This document shows, in pieces, positions 51,222-59,318 of a stretch of 64,000 nt of DNA. The notes under the pieces were generated by a model. That model saw only the letters and a list, made by a program, of their open reading frames with translations, was not told the origin of the DNA and searched no databases. Position 1 is the first letter of the stretch, and the number at the start of each line of letters is the position of its first letter. The position numbers were made by a program, and so were the translations under genes. Origin of the DNA: Flavipsychrobacter sp. (GTDB taxonomy: Bacteria > Bacteroidota > Bacteroidia > Chitinophagales > Chitinophagaceae). Where the stretch lies: NCBI GenBank assembly GCA_021155965.1, contig JAJNBJ010000011.1, forward strand, positions 45,383 through 109,382. The letters are read 5' to 3'.

Positions 51222-51225
51222 CCCG

Positions 51226-51837
51226 ATGCATTCTGCCATCTTCTCCGACCCTCATTTGAATGATGAGCTGAAAAAGTATGCAAGAGCAAAGAAAGTCAGC
51301 AAGGACACCGTGCTCATACAGCCCGGCGATGAGATCGTTTTTTTACCCATAGTGCAAAAAGGGGTGCTGCGTATTATGCGGCAGGACAATGAGGGCCGGG
51401 AGATCTTCCTTTATCATTTATATCCGGGACAGACATGCGCTATGGCTATTAACTGCTGCCAGTCGCATAAGAAAAGCATGGTAAAAGCAGTTGCAGAAGA
51501 TGATTCTGAGATCCTGCAGGTACCCGTGAAGCTGATAGACGAATGGTTTAAATACGAGGAGTGGAAATCATACATTAATAATACATACGCCAACCGTTTT
51601 GCTGAGCTGATGCAAGTGATAGACCTTATAGCTTTCAGCAATATGGACAAGCAGGTTTTACATTACCTTGAAGAGCGGGCAAAGGCGGCAGATTCTAAAG
51701 CGCTTTATATCACACACCAGCAAATAGCCGATGAGCTGCACACACACAGGGAGGCAATAAGCCGGCTGTTGCGCACAATGGAGCAAAAAGGTATGGTGCG
51801 GCTGGGCAGAAATACTATAGAACTTTTAACAACTTAA
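51226..51837 (+). CDS. Crp/Fnr-family transcriptional regulator
   Basis: A 203-residue regulator. The N-terminal cyclic-nucleotide-binding-like beta-roll (about 15-120; VLIQPGDEIVFLPIVQKGVLRIM) precedes a long dimerisation helix and a winged-helix domain with the recognition region TRxxxSRLLRxxE-like THREAISRLLRTMEQKGMV (about 172-190). No Fnr-type N-terminal cysteine quartet is present. One cysteine pair (INCCQSHKK, about 82-83) lies in the sensing domain. It heads the sulfur-handling cluster, and a palindrome at 51838-51851 immediately downstream is its likely operator for the next genes. Confidence 0.93.
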   Translation: MHSAIFSDPHLNDELKKYARAKKVSKDTVLIQPGDEIVFLPIVQKGVLRIMRQDNEGREIFLYHLYPGQTCAMAINCCQSHKKSMVKAVAEDDSEILQVPVKLIDEWFKYEEWKSYINNTYANRFAELMQVIDLIAFSNMDKQVLHYLEERAKAADSKALYITHQQIADELHTHREAISRLLRTMEQKGMVRLGRNTIELLTT

Positions 51838-51851
51838 GGAACATTTGTTCC
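51838..51851. promoter_or_regulatory. Candidate Crp/Fnr operator (GGAACATTTGTTCC)
   Basis: An inverted repeat GGAACA-TT-TGTTCC begins at the regulator's stop codon. Its centre lies about 40-43 bp upstream of the start site predicted from the -7 element at 51874. That is the usual place for an activator that touches RNA polymerase. Confidence 0.5.
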
Positions 51852-51873
51852 CATCCACGCTTTTTTACGGCAG

Positions 51874-51881
51874 TAGCTTTG
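51874..51881 (+). promoter_or_regulatory. -7 promoter element (TAGCTTTG) of the sulfur cluster
   Basis: An exact TAnnTTTG match 19 nt before the ATG at 51901. No good -33 element lies at the usual distance, which fits an activator-dependent promoter. Confidence 0.55.
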
Positions 51882-51900
51882 CATTCATAAACTTAAAAGC

Positions 51901-52134
51901 ATGTTTATGAAAAAGAATGTTGGAAAGCTAGACCGAGGTATCAGAATAATGGCAGCAGCGATAATTGTTGTATTATATTTTACAGGTGTTTTAACCGGAG
52001 TGTTGGCTGTTGGATTGTTTGTGCTGGCGGCAGTATTCATCCTCACAGGCTCCCTGGAGGTTTGCCCGCTCTATATGCCCTTTGGGATAAGCACCAGGCC
52101 AAAAGAAAATAAAAATGAAAACAAAACTGCTTAA
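51901..52134 (+). CDS. DUF2892/YgaP-like small membrane protein
   Basis: A 77-residue protein with two membrane helices (about 15-35 and 38-58; IRIMAAAIIVVLYFTGVL, LFVLAAVFILTGSLE) and the tail CPLYMPFGISTRP. The same helix pair and CPLY.PFG tail occur in YgaP-type DUF2892 proteins, where it is often fused to or next to a rhodanese. Its 3' end overlaps the next gene by 20 bp. It probably anchors or assists sulfur-carrying proteins at the inner membrane. That role is an inference from context. Confidence 0.85.
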   Translation: MFMKKNVGKLDRGIRIMAAAIIVVLYFTGVLTGVLAVGLFVLAAVFILTGSLEVCPLYMPFGISTRPKENKNENKTA

Positions 52135-52318
52135 ATACAAACTGGAACTTGCCGGGGTGATACTGGGTGCAGTAGCCGGATGGTGTTACTGGTATTTTGT
52201 GGGATGTTCATCAGGCCAATGTATGATCACATCGAAGCCGGTGAATAGCACCGTATATGGCGCAGTATTGGGGGCATTATTGTTGAGTGCATTAAAGAAA
52301 AATAAAACAAATGAATAA
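52115..52318 (+). CDS. DUF6132-like small membrane protein with paired cysteines
   Basis: A 67-residue protein with two membrane helices (about 9-30 and 46-60). The short loop between them carries CSSGQC (Cys 31 and 36). I recognise the sequence as resembling DUF6132 of unknown function. The paired cysteines sit at the membrane surface, in an operon of rhodaneses and thioredoxins. It overlaps both neighbours (20 bp before, 8 bp after). Confidence 0.8.
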   Translation: MKTKLLKYKLELAGVILGAVAGWCYWYFVGCSSGQCMITSKPVNSTVYGAVLGALLLSALKKNKTNE

Positions 52319-52586
52319 GATTAAAGAACTACTGCAAGAAGGAAGTGTAGTGGTAGATGTAAGGACACCGTCTGAGTTTATGAGGGGCCATGTGGCGGGC
52401 AGCATTAACATTCCACTGGATGAATTGCCATTGAGATTAAATGAGGTCAGGAATAAGAAGGCCATTATTTTATGCTGTGCATCGGGAATGAGAAGCGGCA
52501 ACGCAGCTGCCTTCCTGAAACAACATGGAATTGACTGCTATAACGCCGGGCCATGGACAGAAGTAAATTATTACACTAATAACTAA
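52311..52586 (+). CDS. Single-domain rhodanese (sulfurtransferase)
   Basis: A 91-residue protein that is almost exactly one rhodanese domain. It has the opening VVVDVRTPSEFMRGHVAGSINIP and the active-site loop CCASGMRSG (Cys 55-56). Rhodaneses carry sulfane sulfur as a cysteine persulfide and pass it to thiols. The start overlaps the previous gene by 8 bp. It is a paralogue of the next gene, with the same CCASGMRS loop. Confidence 0.93.
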   Translation: MNKIKELLQEGSVVVDVRTPSEFMRGHVAGSINIPLDELPLRLNEVRNKKAIILCCASGMRSGNAAAFLKQHGIDCYNAGPWTEVNYYTNN

Positions 52587-52590
52587 CCAT

Positions 52591-52902
52591 ATGATAGAGA
52601 CAATAAAAAAATTGCTGGGTATTGGTCCCAAAGTGGACCTGGGCGAAGTGATTGCTACCGGAGGCGTGATTGTAGATGTGAGAACGCCAGGTGAATTTGC
52701 CGGGGGCCATTTGAAAAATTCAATAAACATACCATTACAGGTGCTGCCATCGCAAATAGCTAAGCTGAAAAAGGATAAGCCGGTCATTACGTGTTGTGCA
52801 TCGGGTATGAGGAGCGCTTCTGCCAGGGCAATGCTGAAAGCGCAGGGATATACAGCTTACAATGGTGGCAGCTGGTACAATCTTAAAAGATACGAACGAT
52901 AA
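52591..52902 (+). CDS. Single-domain rhodanese (sulfurtransferase), second copy
   Basis: A 103-residue protein, a paralogue of the previous one. A short N-terminal extension (IETIKKLLGIGPKV) is followed by VIVDVRTPGEFAGGHLKNSINIP and the active loop CCASGMRSA (Cys 68-69). It begins 4 nt after the first rhodanese gene, so the pair looks like a tandem duplication that has since diverged. It lies 7 nt before the CoA-disulfide-reductase-like gene. Confidence 0.93.
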   Translation: MIETIKKLLGIGPKVDLGEVIATGGVIVDVRTPGEFAGGHLKNSINIPLQVLPSQIAKLKKDKPVITCCASGMRSASARAMLKAQGYTAYNGGSWYNLKRYER

Positions 52903-52909
52903 GCTAAAT

Positions 52910-54586
52910 ATGAAATACATTATAGTGGGCGCAGTAGCGGGCGGGGCCAGCACGGCGGCAAGGTTGCGGCGGCTCGATGAACATGCAGAGATAGTGATCT
53001 TTGAAAAAGGAGAATACATATCGTACGCTAATTGCGGGTTGCCTTATTATATAGGCGATGTGATCAGGGAGCGCGATAAGCTTTTTGTGCAAACAGCAGC
53101 ATCTTTCAACAAAAGGTTCAATATAGATGTCAGAATAAAAACAGAGGTGACAGCAATAGACCCGGTAAGGAAAACTATTACGGCTATCGATCATAATACC
53201 CGGAGAAGCTACGTGGAAAATTACGACAAACTTGTTTTGTCGCCAGGGGCAGAGCCGATAAGGCCGCCATTGCCCGGAATTGCGACAGAAGGAATTTTTA
53301 CGCTGCGAAATGTAAGTGATACCGACTACATAAAAGCGTATGTAGATAAGCGGAAGAAAGGCAGGGCAGTTGTGGTGGGGGCAGGTTTCATTGGCCTTGA
53401 GATGGCGGAAAATCTTCATGATCTTGGAATGGAGGTTGTGATAGTAGAAATGGGCAACCAGGTACTGGCGCCAGTGGATTTTCCGATAGCAGCTATTGCC
53501 CAGCAACACATCCGTTCAAAAGGCGTTGACCTTAAATTGCTGACAACCGTAAGTGGTTTTGAGAAAGAGGGAGAGAATATTAAGGTCTTACTTAAGGATG
53601 ACGATGCAATAATGGCAGATGTAGTAATACTATCCATAGGCGTGAAGCCGGATACCAGGCTTGCTGTTGGGGCGGGTTTGAAGCTGGGCCCGTCAAAAGG
53701 CATATTTGTCAACGAATACCTGCAAACATCCGATCCCGATATTTATGCGGTGGGCGATGCAATAGAGTTTGCCAACCCGATGACGGGCCAGTCTATGAAT
53801 ACCTACCTGGCCGGGCCTGCTAACAAGCAGGGCAGGATATGTGCTAACAATCTTGTTAATGGAAACGTGCAAGCATACAATGGAGCTATTAATACGGCCA
53901 TAGTGAAAGTATTTGACATGACCGTAGCCACAACCGGTATGGCTTCCAAACATCTTACAAAGGCAGGCCTATATCATGTTGTCTCGACAACACATAGCGG
54001 TTCGCATGCGGGTTATTACCCGGGAGCAAAGCAAATGACAATACAGATCGTATTTTCTCCGGAAGACGGCCGGCTGTTTGGAGCGCAGATCGCCGGGTAT
54101 GACGGTGTGGACAAGCGCGCAGATATACTGGCTTCAGTAATAAAGCATAAAGGAACGATCTATGATCTCGAAGAGTTTGAGCATGCCTATGCGCCCCCAT
54201 ACTCGTCTGCAAAAGACCCGGTAAATATGGCTGGTTTTGTTGCAGAGAATATACTGCATGATAAGCTGAAGGTAGCGTACCGCGACGAGGTAATGCAACG
54301 AAGGCACGATAGTGTGCTCCTGGATGTAAGATCTGCAGAAGAATTTGCGCAGGGCACAATACCGGGAGCTATAAATATACCTATTGATGAGCTTAGGAAC
54401 CGGATAAATGAGTTGAGCAGAGAGCGCGACACATACATATTTTGCCAAATAGGGCTGCGGGGATACCTTGCACAGCGGATTTTGGTGCAGAACGGTTTTG
54501 ATACTGTGAAAAATATCTCGGGGGGATTTGCATTGTGGAAAGTAGTTGAAGCGGAAACACAAACAGAAAAAATATTGGCCGCCTAA
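52910..54586 (+). CDS. CoA-disulfide/polysulfide reductase with C-terminal rhodanese domain
   Basis: A 558-residue protein. Residues 1-445 form a flavoprotein of the CoA-disulfide reductase/Nsr type: FAD motif IIVGAVAGGASTAARLRR, the single redox Cys42 in ISYANCGLPYYIGD, the NAD(P)H site VVVGAGFIGLEMAENL and the FAD motif DIYAVGDAIEF. Residues 455-555 form a rhodanese domain with active Cys512 (FCQIGLRGY). In known CoADR-rhodanese fusions the persulfide formed in the rhodanese part is reduced by the flavoprotein using CoA. The substrate here (polysulfide, CoA persulfide or both) is inferred. Confidence 0.93.
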   Translation: MKYIIVGAVAGGASTAARLRRLDEHAEIVIFEKGEYISYANCGLPYYIGDVIRERDKLFVQTAASFNKRFNIDVRIKTEVTAIDPVRKTITAIDHNTRRSYVENYDKLVLSPGAEPIRPPLPGIATEGIFTLRNVSDTDYIKAYVDKRKKGRAVVVGAGFIGLEMAENLHDLGMEVVIVEMGNQVLAPVDFPIAAIAQQHIRSKGVDLKLLTTVSGFEKEGENIKVLLKDDDAIMADVVILSIGVKPDTRLAVGAGLKLGPSKGIFVNEYLQTSDPDIYAVGDAIEFANPMTGQSMNTYLAGPANKQGRICANNLVNGNVQAYNGAINTAIVKVFDMTVATTGMASKHLTKAGLYHVVSTTHSGSHAGYYPGAKQMTIQIVFSPEDGRLFGAQIAGYDGVDKRADILASVIKHKGTIYDLEEFEHAYAPPYSSAKDPVNMAGFVAENILHDKLKVAYRDEVMQRRHDSVLLDVRSAEEFAQGTIPGAINIPIDELRNRINELSRERDTYIFCQIGLRGYLAQRILVQNGFDTVKNISGGFALWKVVEAETQTEKILAA

Positions 54587-54595
54587 AAATTAAAT

Positions 54596-54850
54596 ATGAA
54601 TACGATGAAACAGAGGTTGTTTACCAATTGGCACTTAATGCGTATACTGAGGCTGGGCATTGGTATATGGCTATTGATAGCGGGTATAATAATGAAAGAC
54701 TGGGCGGCAGGGTTTTTTAGTGTATTTTTTTTATACCAGGCCGTTACTGATACCGGCTGTTGTAGTGCATCGGGTTGCAGCCCGATGGTGAATAAAACCG
54801 GTAAAAAAGTTACAGATGTGCCGGAAACAGAATACGAAGAAATAAAATAG
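54596..54850 (+). CDS. Small membrane protein with CC-x4-C motif
   Basis: An 84-residue protein with two membrane helices (about 16-31 and 35-51; [29 protein letters not shown]). The sequence [11 protein letters not shown] follows (Cys near 55, 56 and 61) before a charged tail ([17 protein letters not shown]). It is related in layout to DUF2892 proteins but has a different cysteine motif. It lies between the reductase and the thioredoxin gene. A redox or sulfur-relay role is inferred from context. No family assignment is certain. Confidence 0.75.
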   Translation: MNTMKQRLFTNWHLMRILRLGIGIWLLIAGIIMKDWAAGFFSVFFLYQAVTDTGCCSASGCSPMVNKTGKKVTDVPETEYEEIK

Positions 54851-54855
54851 CGATT

Positions 54856-55158
54856 ATGAAAACATTTGCAGAGATCATCAACGACCAGAAACCTGTGCTG
54901 GTGGACTTTTCGGCGGAATGGTGCGGTCCATGTAAAATGATGGCGCCTATTCTGAACGAACTGAAAAAAGCGATTGGAGACAAAGCCAACATCATTAAAG
55001 TAGATGTTGACAAAAATGCGGCCGCTGCCAGCCAATTCAATATATCCGGAGTGCCTACGCTTATCCTGTTTAAAGAAGGCAGGGTGCTCTGGCGGCAGTC
55101 GGGTGTAGTGCCTGCAAATCATCTGAAGCAGGTTATTGAAAGTCATGTTAAGGCATGA
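54856..55158 (+). CDS. Thioredoxin
   Basis: A 100-residue cytosolic thioredoxin with the active site [13 protein letters not shown] (WCGPC near 24-28) and the cis-Pro loop SGVPTLILF (near 75). It reduces protein disulfides and persulfides. It begins 6 nt after the small membrane protein gene. No thioredoxin reductase gene is in the window, so this may be a cluster-specific thioredoxin. Confidence 0.95.
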   Translation: MKTFAEIINDQKPVLVDFSAEWCGPCKMMAPILNELKKAIGDKANIIKVDVDKNAAAASQFNISGVPTLILFKEGRVLWRQSGVVPANHLKQVIESHVKA

Positions 55159-55204
55159 CCATTGTCAGGAACAATTATAAGGAACTGATTTAATTTTGAA
55201 AAAA

Positions 55205-55927
55205 ATGAAAAGAGCATTTTCAATAATACTATTATCAGTATTAGTTTATTTCGTTTCGTGTCAGGATTCAACGACCAACGGGCAGGTTAAAGAAAACCTT
55301 TCAGTAGAATTATTTGAGAAGAAGATCGCAGAGACACCGGATGTGCAGTTAATAGATGTAAGGACTTCTGAAGAGTATGCGGACGGGCACTTAAGGGGGG
55401 CACGCAACATGAATGTGAACCGGGAGGATTATAAAGAACAATTCAATATGCTTGACAAGAAGCGGCCTGTATATGTGTACTGCCTGTCGGGTGGAAGAAG
55501 TGGCAATGCTGCAAAGATTATGCAGAAGATGGGTTTTAAAGAGGTTTATAACATGGAAGGAGGCATAATGAAATGGGAAGCTGCAGGCAAACATATAGAA
55601 ACTGGTAGTGCCCCGTCGCCGCGCGCTGGTATGACAGTTGCAGAATTCAACAAACAGCTTTCACAGAAAAAATATGTGCTTATAGATTATAATGCCAAGT
55701 GGTGTGCGCCATGCAAAAAGATGCTGCCAATGCTGGAGGCAGTTGTTGCACGAAAAAAAGATAAACTGGCGTTTGTCAGGATAGATGCAGATGAGCATAA
55801 AGCGTTAATGAAAGAAAAAGGTATTAGCGGGGTGCCCTACCTGGAACTATACGAGGATGGAAAACTTGTCTGGAAGCATGATGGTGCAATTGAAGAGAAA
55901 CAACTATTGGATGAAACAAGACTTTAG
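55205..55927 (+). CDS. Lipoprotein with rhodanese and thioredoxin domains
   Basis: A 240-residue protein. The signal peptide has a lipobox ending at Cys19 (LVYFVSCQDS), so it is probably anchored to a membrane facing the periplasm. Residues about 30-125 form a rhodanese domain (DVRTSEEYADGHLRGARNMN; active loop CLSGGRSGN) and residues about 140-240 a thioredoxin domain (KWCAPCKKMLPML; cis-Pro GVPYLELY). The fusion would form a persulfide and reduce it in one protein. The ATG at 55205 was taken over the upstream TTG. The gene ends the cluster and is followed by a terminator. Confidence 0.92.
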   Translation: MKRAFSIILLSVLVYFVSCQDSTTNGQVKENLSVELFEKKIAETPDVQLIDVRTSEEYADGHLRGARNMNVNREDYKEQFNMLDKKRPVYVYCLSGGRSGNAAKIMQKMGFKEVYNMEGGIMKWEAAGKHIETGSAPSPRAGMTVAEFNKQLSQKKYVLIDYNAKWCAPCKKMLPMLEAVVARKKDKLAFVRIDADEHKALMKEKGISGVPYLELYEDGKLVWKHDGAIEEKQLLDETRL

Positions 55928-55954
55928 GGAGTTATAGGGTGGTAGTGATGAAAT

Positions 55955-55980
55955 GAGAGCTGCATTTTTATGCAGCTCTC
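55955..55980. terminator. Bidirectional terminator between convergent genes
   Basis: A perfect 11-bp stem (GAGAGCTGCAT with ATGCAGCTCTC) has a TTTT loop. It is 27 nt after the lipoprotein stop and 1 nt before the stop of the convergent helicase-nuclease gene. Confidence 0.85.
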
Positions 55981-55981
55981 T

Positions 55982-58900
55982 TCATATATCGTCTATCTCC
56001 ACCACCTCATCTTTTGTGGGGCGTATCAGTTCATATCTGCGGGCAAAATTGCACCAGTGGCAGCTTTCTTCGCCACAACCTCGGTCAAACTCGTGATTCA
56101 TAATCCGGCTATGCACATCCTTGATCTGCGCACGAACAAACTCTTCATCCTGTGCAAACATGGGTATTAATACCTGCTTGTACTCACCATTCTTTCCTTT
56201 TTGTATGAAGTCGAACATACCGGTGGTCACACGCATACGCTTGTCTTCAGCGTTTTCCAGCAAGATCTTATAAAATACCATCTGCCGCCAGTAGTCGCCG
56301 CCTAATGGAGTTTTCTCATTAGGGGCTGCAACCATAACGCTGGCATATTTATCCGGGTCGCCGGTTTTGTAGTCTATTACTTTGCAGCTATCGCCATTCA
56401 ACTCCAGTTTATCTATTTTACCGGTAATAGGCACACCATCCAGCAGGTAACGAGGGACCTTGTATTCTATTTCTACGTCTTTGTGGAAGTTGCTGATATA
56501 ATGGTCGTAATAGTCGGATAGCAATGTTGTGCCCTGCTCCATGCGGCGGTCGAACTGCACAGGTGTAAAGCACGCTGCTTCAGAAAACAGCGCTGAACGG
56601 AATATACCCAGCACAGTTTCTTTATCTGCGAATTCGCCTTTTTTCTGCTTCATATCCAGGAACATTCTTTCCAGCGCAGTATGTATGGCGCTACCAAATG
56701 CCAAAGCATCATTTTTCTGGAAGGGGACTTTGAGGATATTTTCATAATAAAAGGTGAGGGGGCATTGGAGGAATTTGGAAAGAGAGGTTGGGCTGATAGC
56801 GATCTGCTGTAGTTCTCGGTCTATCCATTGTGCGTTAGCTGTTTTTATGCGCACCTCCGGGACAGGTTCTATCACTTGTTCCATAAACTTCACCAGTTCG
56901 GCTGATGGTACTGTTTCTGCATTACGTTCTTCAGGAGGACATATCTCATCAACAAAAGAGGAAGTCTCCAAAGGTTTCCCGGCATTGTCGGCAGTGGCAA
57001 AAGAAATGTGCAGGTGCTTTTTTGCACGGGTCATGGCTACGTAGAAGAGACGGCGGGCCACTTCTGTTTTGTTGGTTTTTTGTGTATCGTCTTCTGTAGC
57101 GGTGATGGTATCGGGCATGCGGTATTCGTTCGTGCCTCCTTTTTTATCCTCCCAGAAGTTTTTGGTGCAGCCTATCAAGAACACATGTTCAAACTCATTG
57201 CCCTTAGCGCTATGTGCTGTATAAAAGTATAATCCATTCTCGTTTTGTACTATGCGTTGAATGGGTAACTCTATCTTTTCATCATTCATGCGCTGCACCA
57301 TTTGCAGCAGTTCGCCAGGCTTTATTTTTAAGTTGCGGTTGTAAGCATCTTTTACAAATTCGAAGAATGTATAGAGGACTTGTATATTCCACACATGGTC
57401 AGTTGTGCGAACGAGATGGGCAACAACCCCGCTTTCGTGAATTATTTTTTCCAGCAGCAATGGTAACGGCAAGGAAAGCTGTTGTTGCTCCCATTCATCA
57501 AGCCGATTGCCTAAGCGTGCCATTGCCTTTGCAGATTTGAGGTTGAGCGATTCAAGCAACAGCACATTGTTCAGCAGCAATCGCCAGCGTGTAGGCCCCT
57601 TTTCTTTTTTGCTGGTCTGCATGTATAGGGCCAACTGGGCAATATCGGTGGAAGATATGCCAAAGTAGGGTGCATGCATCAACTCGAACAGCAATTCTTC
57701 ACTATCAAATTTCTTCTTACGCTCAGTATCCAGGTAGGTAAGCACATTAAGCACCTGTTCAATAAGCGGCAGTTGCAGTATGTTTACCGGTTTGCGCACG
57801 TTGTACGGTATGCCCCGGCGCTGCATGATGCTGATAATATTGTCTGCCTGCTTGTGCTGCGCATAGATTATAGCAATATGGTTTAGTGCGATTCCGGAAC
57901 GCTGCAATTGCTCAATCTGCAACACAATATCTGCTTCTTCCTGCACTATGTTGCCATATGCTTTTATGACTGGCTTTATATCTTCTTTCCCTTCTTTAAA
58001 GCGTTCCGCCGCGGCAACTATGTTCTTGTCCAGTTCCAGTTCCTGCAGTTGGTTAATGAGGCGATGTTTGTTATATTGTATAGAGGTCATCGCTTTATCC
58101 AGTATGGGCTGCGATGAGCGGTAGTTGTGCGGCAGTATCACTATTTTAATAGACTCTTTATGCCGCACATAGAAATCTATGATGTTGCGGATACGCGCGC
58201 CCTGGAACTCATACACGCCCTGGTCGTCGTCGCCCACAACAAAAATGTTCGGGTCTTCCCAGTATGAAGTAAGCAGGCTGATCAATTCATTCTGTGCGCC
58301 ATTCGTATCCTGGAATTCATCGACAAGGATGAACTGGTAACGCTCCTGGTAGCTTTGCAGCAATGCAGCATTTTGTTTGAAGGCTTCCAACACCCATAAG
58401 ATCATGTCATTGAAATCATACCGCCCCGCATCCTTCATCATTTTCTCATACTCTGGGAATAGCAATGCAGCAGCACGTGTGCCTTCCATCTTTCTTATCT
58501 CCTCATCTATTTTGTCCTGCTTCAGGTCTCCTTTCTGGTAGCCCTTGCCTGCACGTTTATAAACGTACTCTTCCCGTTCAGGCAGGCTTTTTACATAAAC
58601 ATCAATTGAGTCAGAAATGTAATCAGGAGAAAGGTACTCGCGCTTCATCAGATCAAAAAGGCGGCTCAGTTTTCCTACATCAAAATAAATATTGCCACTT
58701 AGCTTGCGCAGTGGATGGCCGGATGGTAATTCCTCAAGCAATTTGTAAAGCATCTCAGTGCGCTCCAGGTCGGTAATGGGCTGCAATGCGCGAAAGCTAA
58801 ATAGCTCGCTGTTATTCTGAATAACATTATTACAAAAAGCATGGAAAGTATGAATGTTCACTTTGTGTGCTGCGGGACCAATTACCTGTACCAACCTGCG

Positions 58901-59131
58901 GCGCATGGAGTTGGTAGCTTCCTCTGTATAAGTAACGCATAATATTTCATGCGGCTGTACCTGGGCCTCGCTACGAAGCAGGTTGGCAATACGCATAGAA
59001 AGTACTTCGGTCTTACCGGTGCCTGGCCCCGCAATAACCATAACCGGACCATAAATATGATCCACCGCTTCTTTTTGGCGGTCATTCAGTTTTTCATACC
59101 GTTCCAGGAACAGCTTTTCGTCTATTATCAT
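55982..59131 (-). CDS. UvrD-type helicase fused to PD-(D/E)XK nuclease
   Basis: A 1049-residue protein. Residues 1-710 hold the SF1A helicase motifs: Walker A AGPGTGKTEVL, Walker B LVDEFQDTN, GDDDQGVYEFQGA, NYRSSQPIL, TAHSAKGNEFEHVFLIG and RRLFYVAMTRAKKHL. The C-terminal nuclease (about 785-1040) has GKIDKLELNGDSCKVIDYKTG, the D-x(n)-DYK core of the RecB/AddAB type. C789 and a CGEESCHWC cluster (about 1015-1025) may bind an iron-sulfur cluster, as in AddB. A role in double-strand-break processing is likely. No AddB-like partner gene is adjacent. Confidence 0.9.
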   Translation of the reverse strand: MIIDEKLFLERYEKLNDRQKEAVDHIYGPVMVIAGPGTGKTEVLSMRIANLLRSEAQVQPHEILCVTYTEEATNSMRRRLVQVIGPAAHKVNIHTFHAFCNNVIQNNSELFSFRALQPITDLERTEMLYKLLEELPSGHPLRKLSGNIYFDVGKLSRLFDLMKREYLSPDYISDSIDVYVKSLPEREEYVYKRAGKGYQKGDLKQDKIDEEIRKMEGTRAAALLFPEYEKMMKDAGRYDFNDMILWVLEAFKQNAALLQSYQERYQFILVDEFQDTNGAQNELISLLTSYWEDPNIFVVGDDDQGVYEFQGARIRNIIDFYVRHKESIKIVILPHNYRSSQPILDKAMTSIQYNKHRLINQLQELELDKNIVAAAERFKEGKEDIKPVIKAYGNIVQEEADIVLQIEQLQRSGIALNHIAIIYAQHKQADNIISIMQRRGIPYNVRKPVNILQLPLIEQVLNVLTYLDTERKKKFDSEELLFELMHAPYFGISSTDIAQLALYMQTSKKEKGPTRWRLLLNNVLLLESLNLKSAKAMARLGNRLDEWEQQQLSLPLPLLLEKIIHESGVVAHLVRTTDHVWNIQVLYTFFEFVKDAYNRNLKIKPGELLQMVQRMNDEKIELPIQRIVQNENGLYFYTAHSAKGNEFEHVFLIGCTKNFWEDKKGGTNEYRMPDTITATEDDTQKTNKTEVARRLFYVAMTRAKKHLHISFATADNAGKPLETSSFVDEICPPEERNAETVPSAELVKFMEQVIEPVPEVRIKTANAQWIDRELQQIAISPTSLSKFLQCPLTFYYENILKVPFQKNDALAFGSAIHTALERMFLDMKQKKGEFADKETVLGIFRSALFSEAACFTPVQFDRRMEQGTTLLSDYYDHYISNFHKDVEIEYKVPRYLLDGVPITGKIDKLELNGDSCKVIDYKTGDPDKYASVMVAAPNEKTPLGGDYWRQMVFYKILLENAEDKRMRVTTGMFDFIQKGKNGEYKQVLIPMFAQDEEFVRAQIKDVHSRIMNHEFDRGCGEESCHWCNFARRYELIRPTKDEVVEIDDI

Positions 59132-59263
59132 GGGGTAAAAGTGAAGTTAGTTAATATCGTTGTTATCTCAAAATACTATACATCAGGGCGCGGAACTTCA
59201 TAAATAGCTGATTATCAACAACATAATTTATTTCTTATAACGGCATAGCAATAATAGATGCAA

Positions 59264-59277
59264 ATACATGCATGTAT
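59264..59277. promoter_or_regulatory. Perfect palindrome ATACATGCATGTAT upstream of the YceI gene
   Basis: A 14-bp perfect palindrome just upstream of the -7 element at 59283-59290, followed by TATATACATACA repeats. In this place a bound protein would block the promoter, so it is a candidate repressor site. Confidence 0.5.
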
Positions 59278-59282
59278 ATACA

Positions 59283-59290
59283 TACATTTG
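59283..59290 (+). promoter_or_regulatory. -7 promoter element (TACATTTG) of the YceI gene
   Basis: An exact TAnnTTTG match 28 nt before the ATG at 59319. Confidence 0.55.
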
Positions 59291-59318
59291 TGTTGTAAAA
59301 CTCAAAAACACAAAAAAT

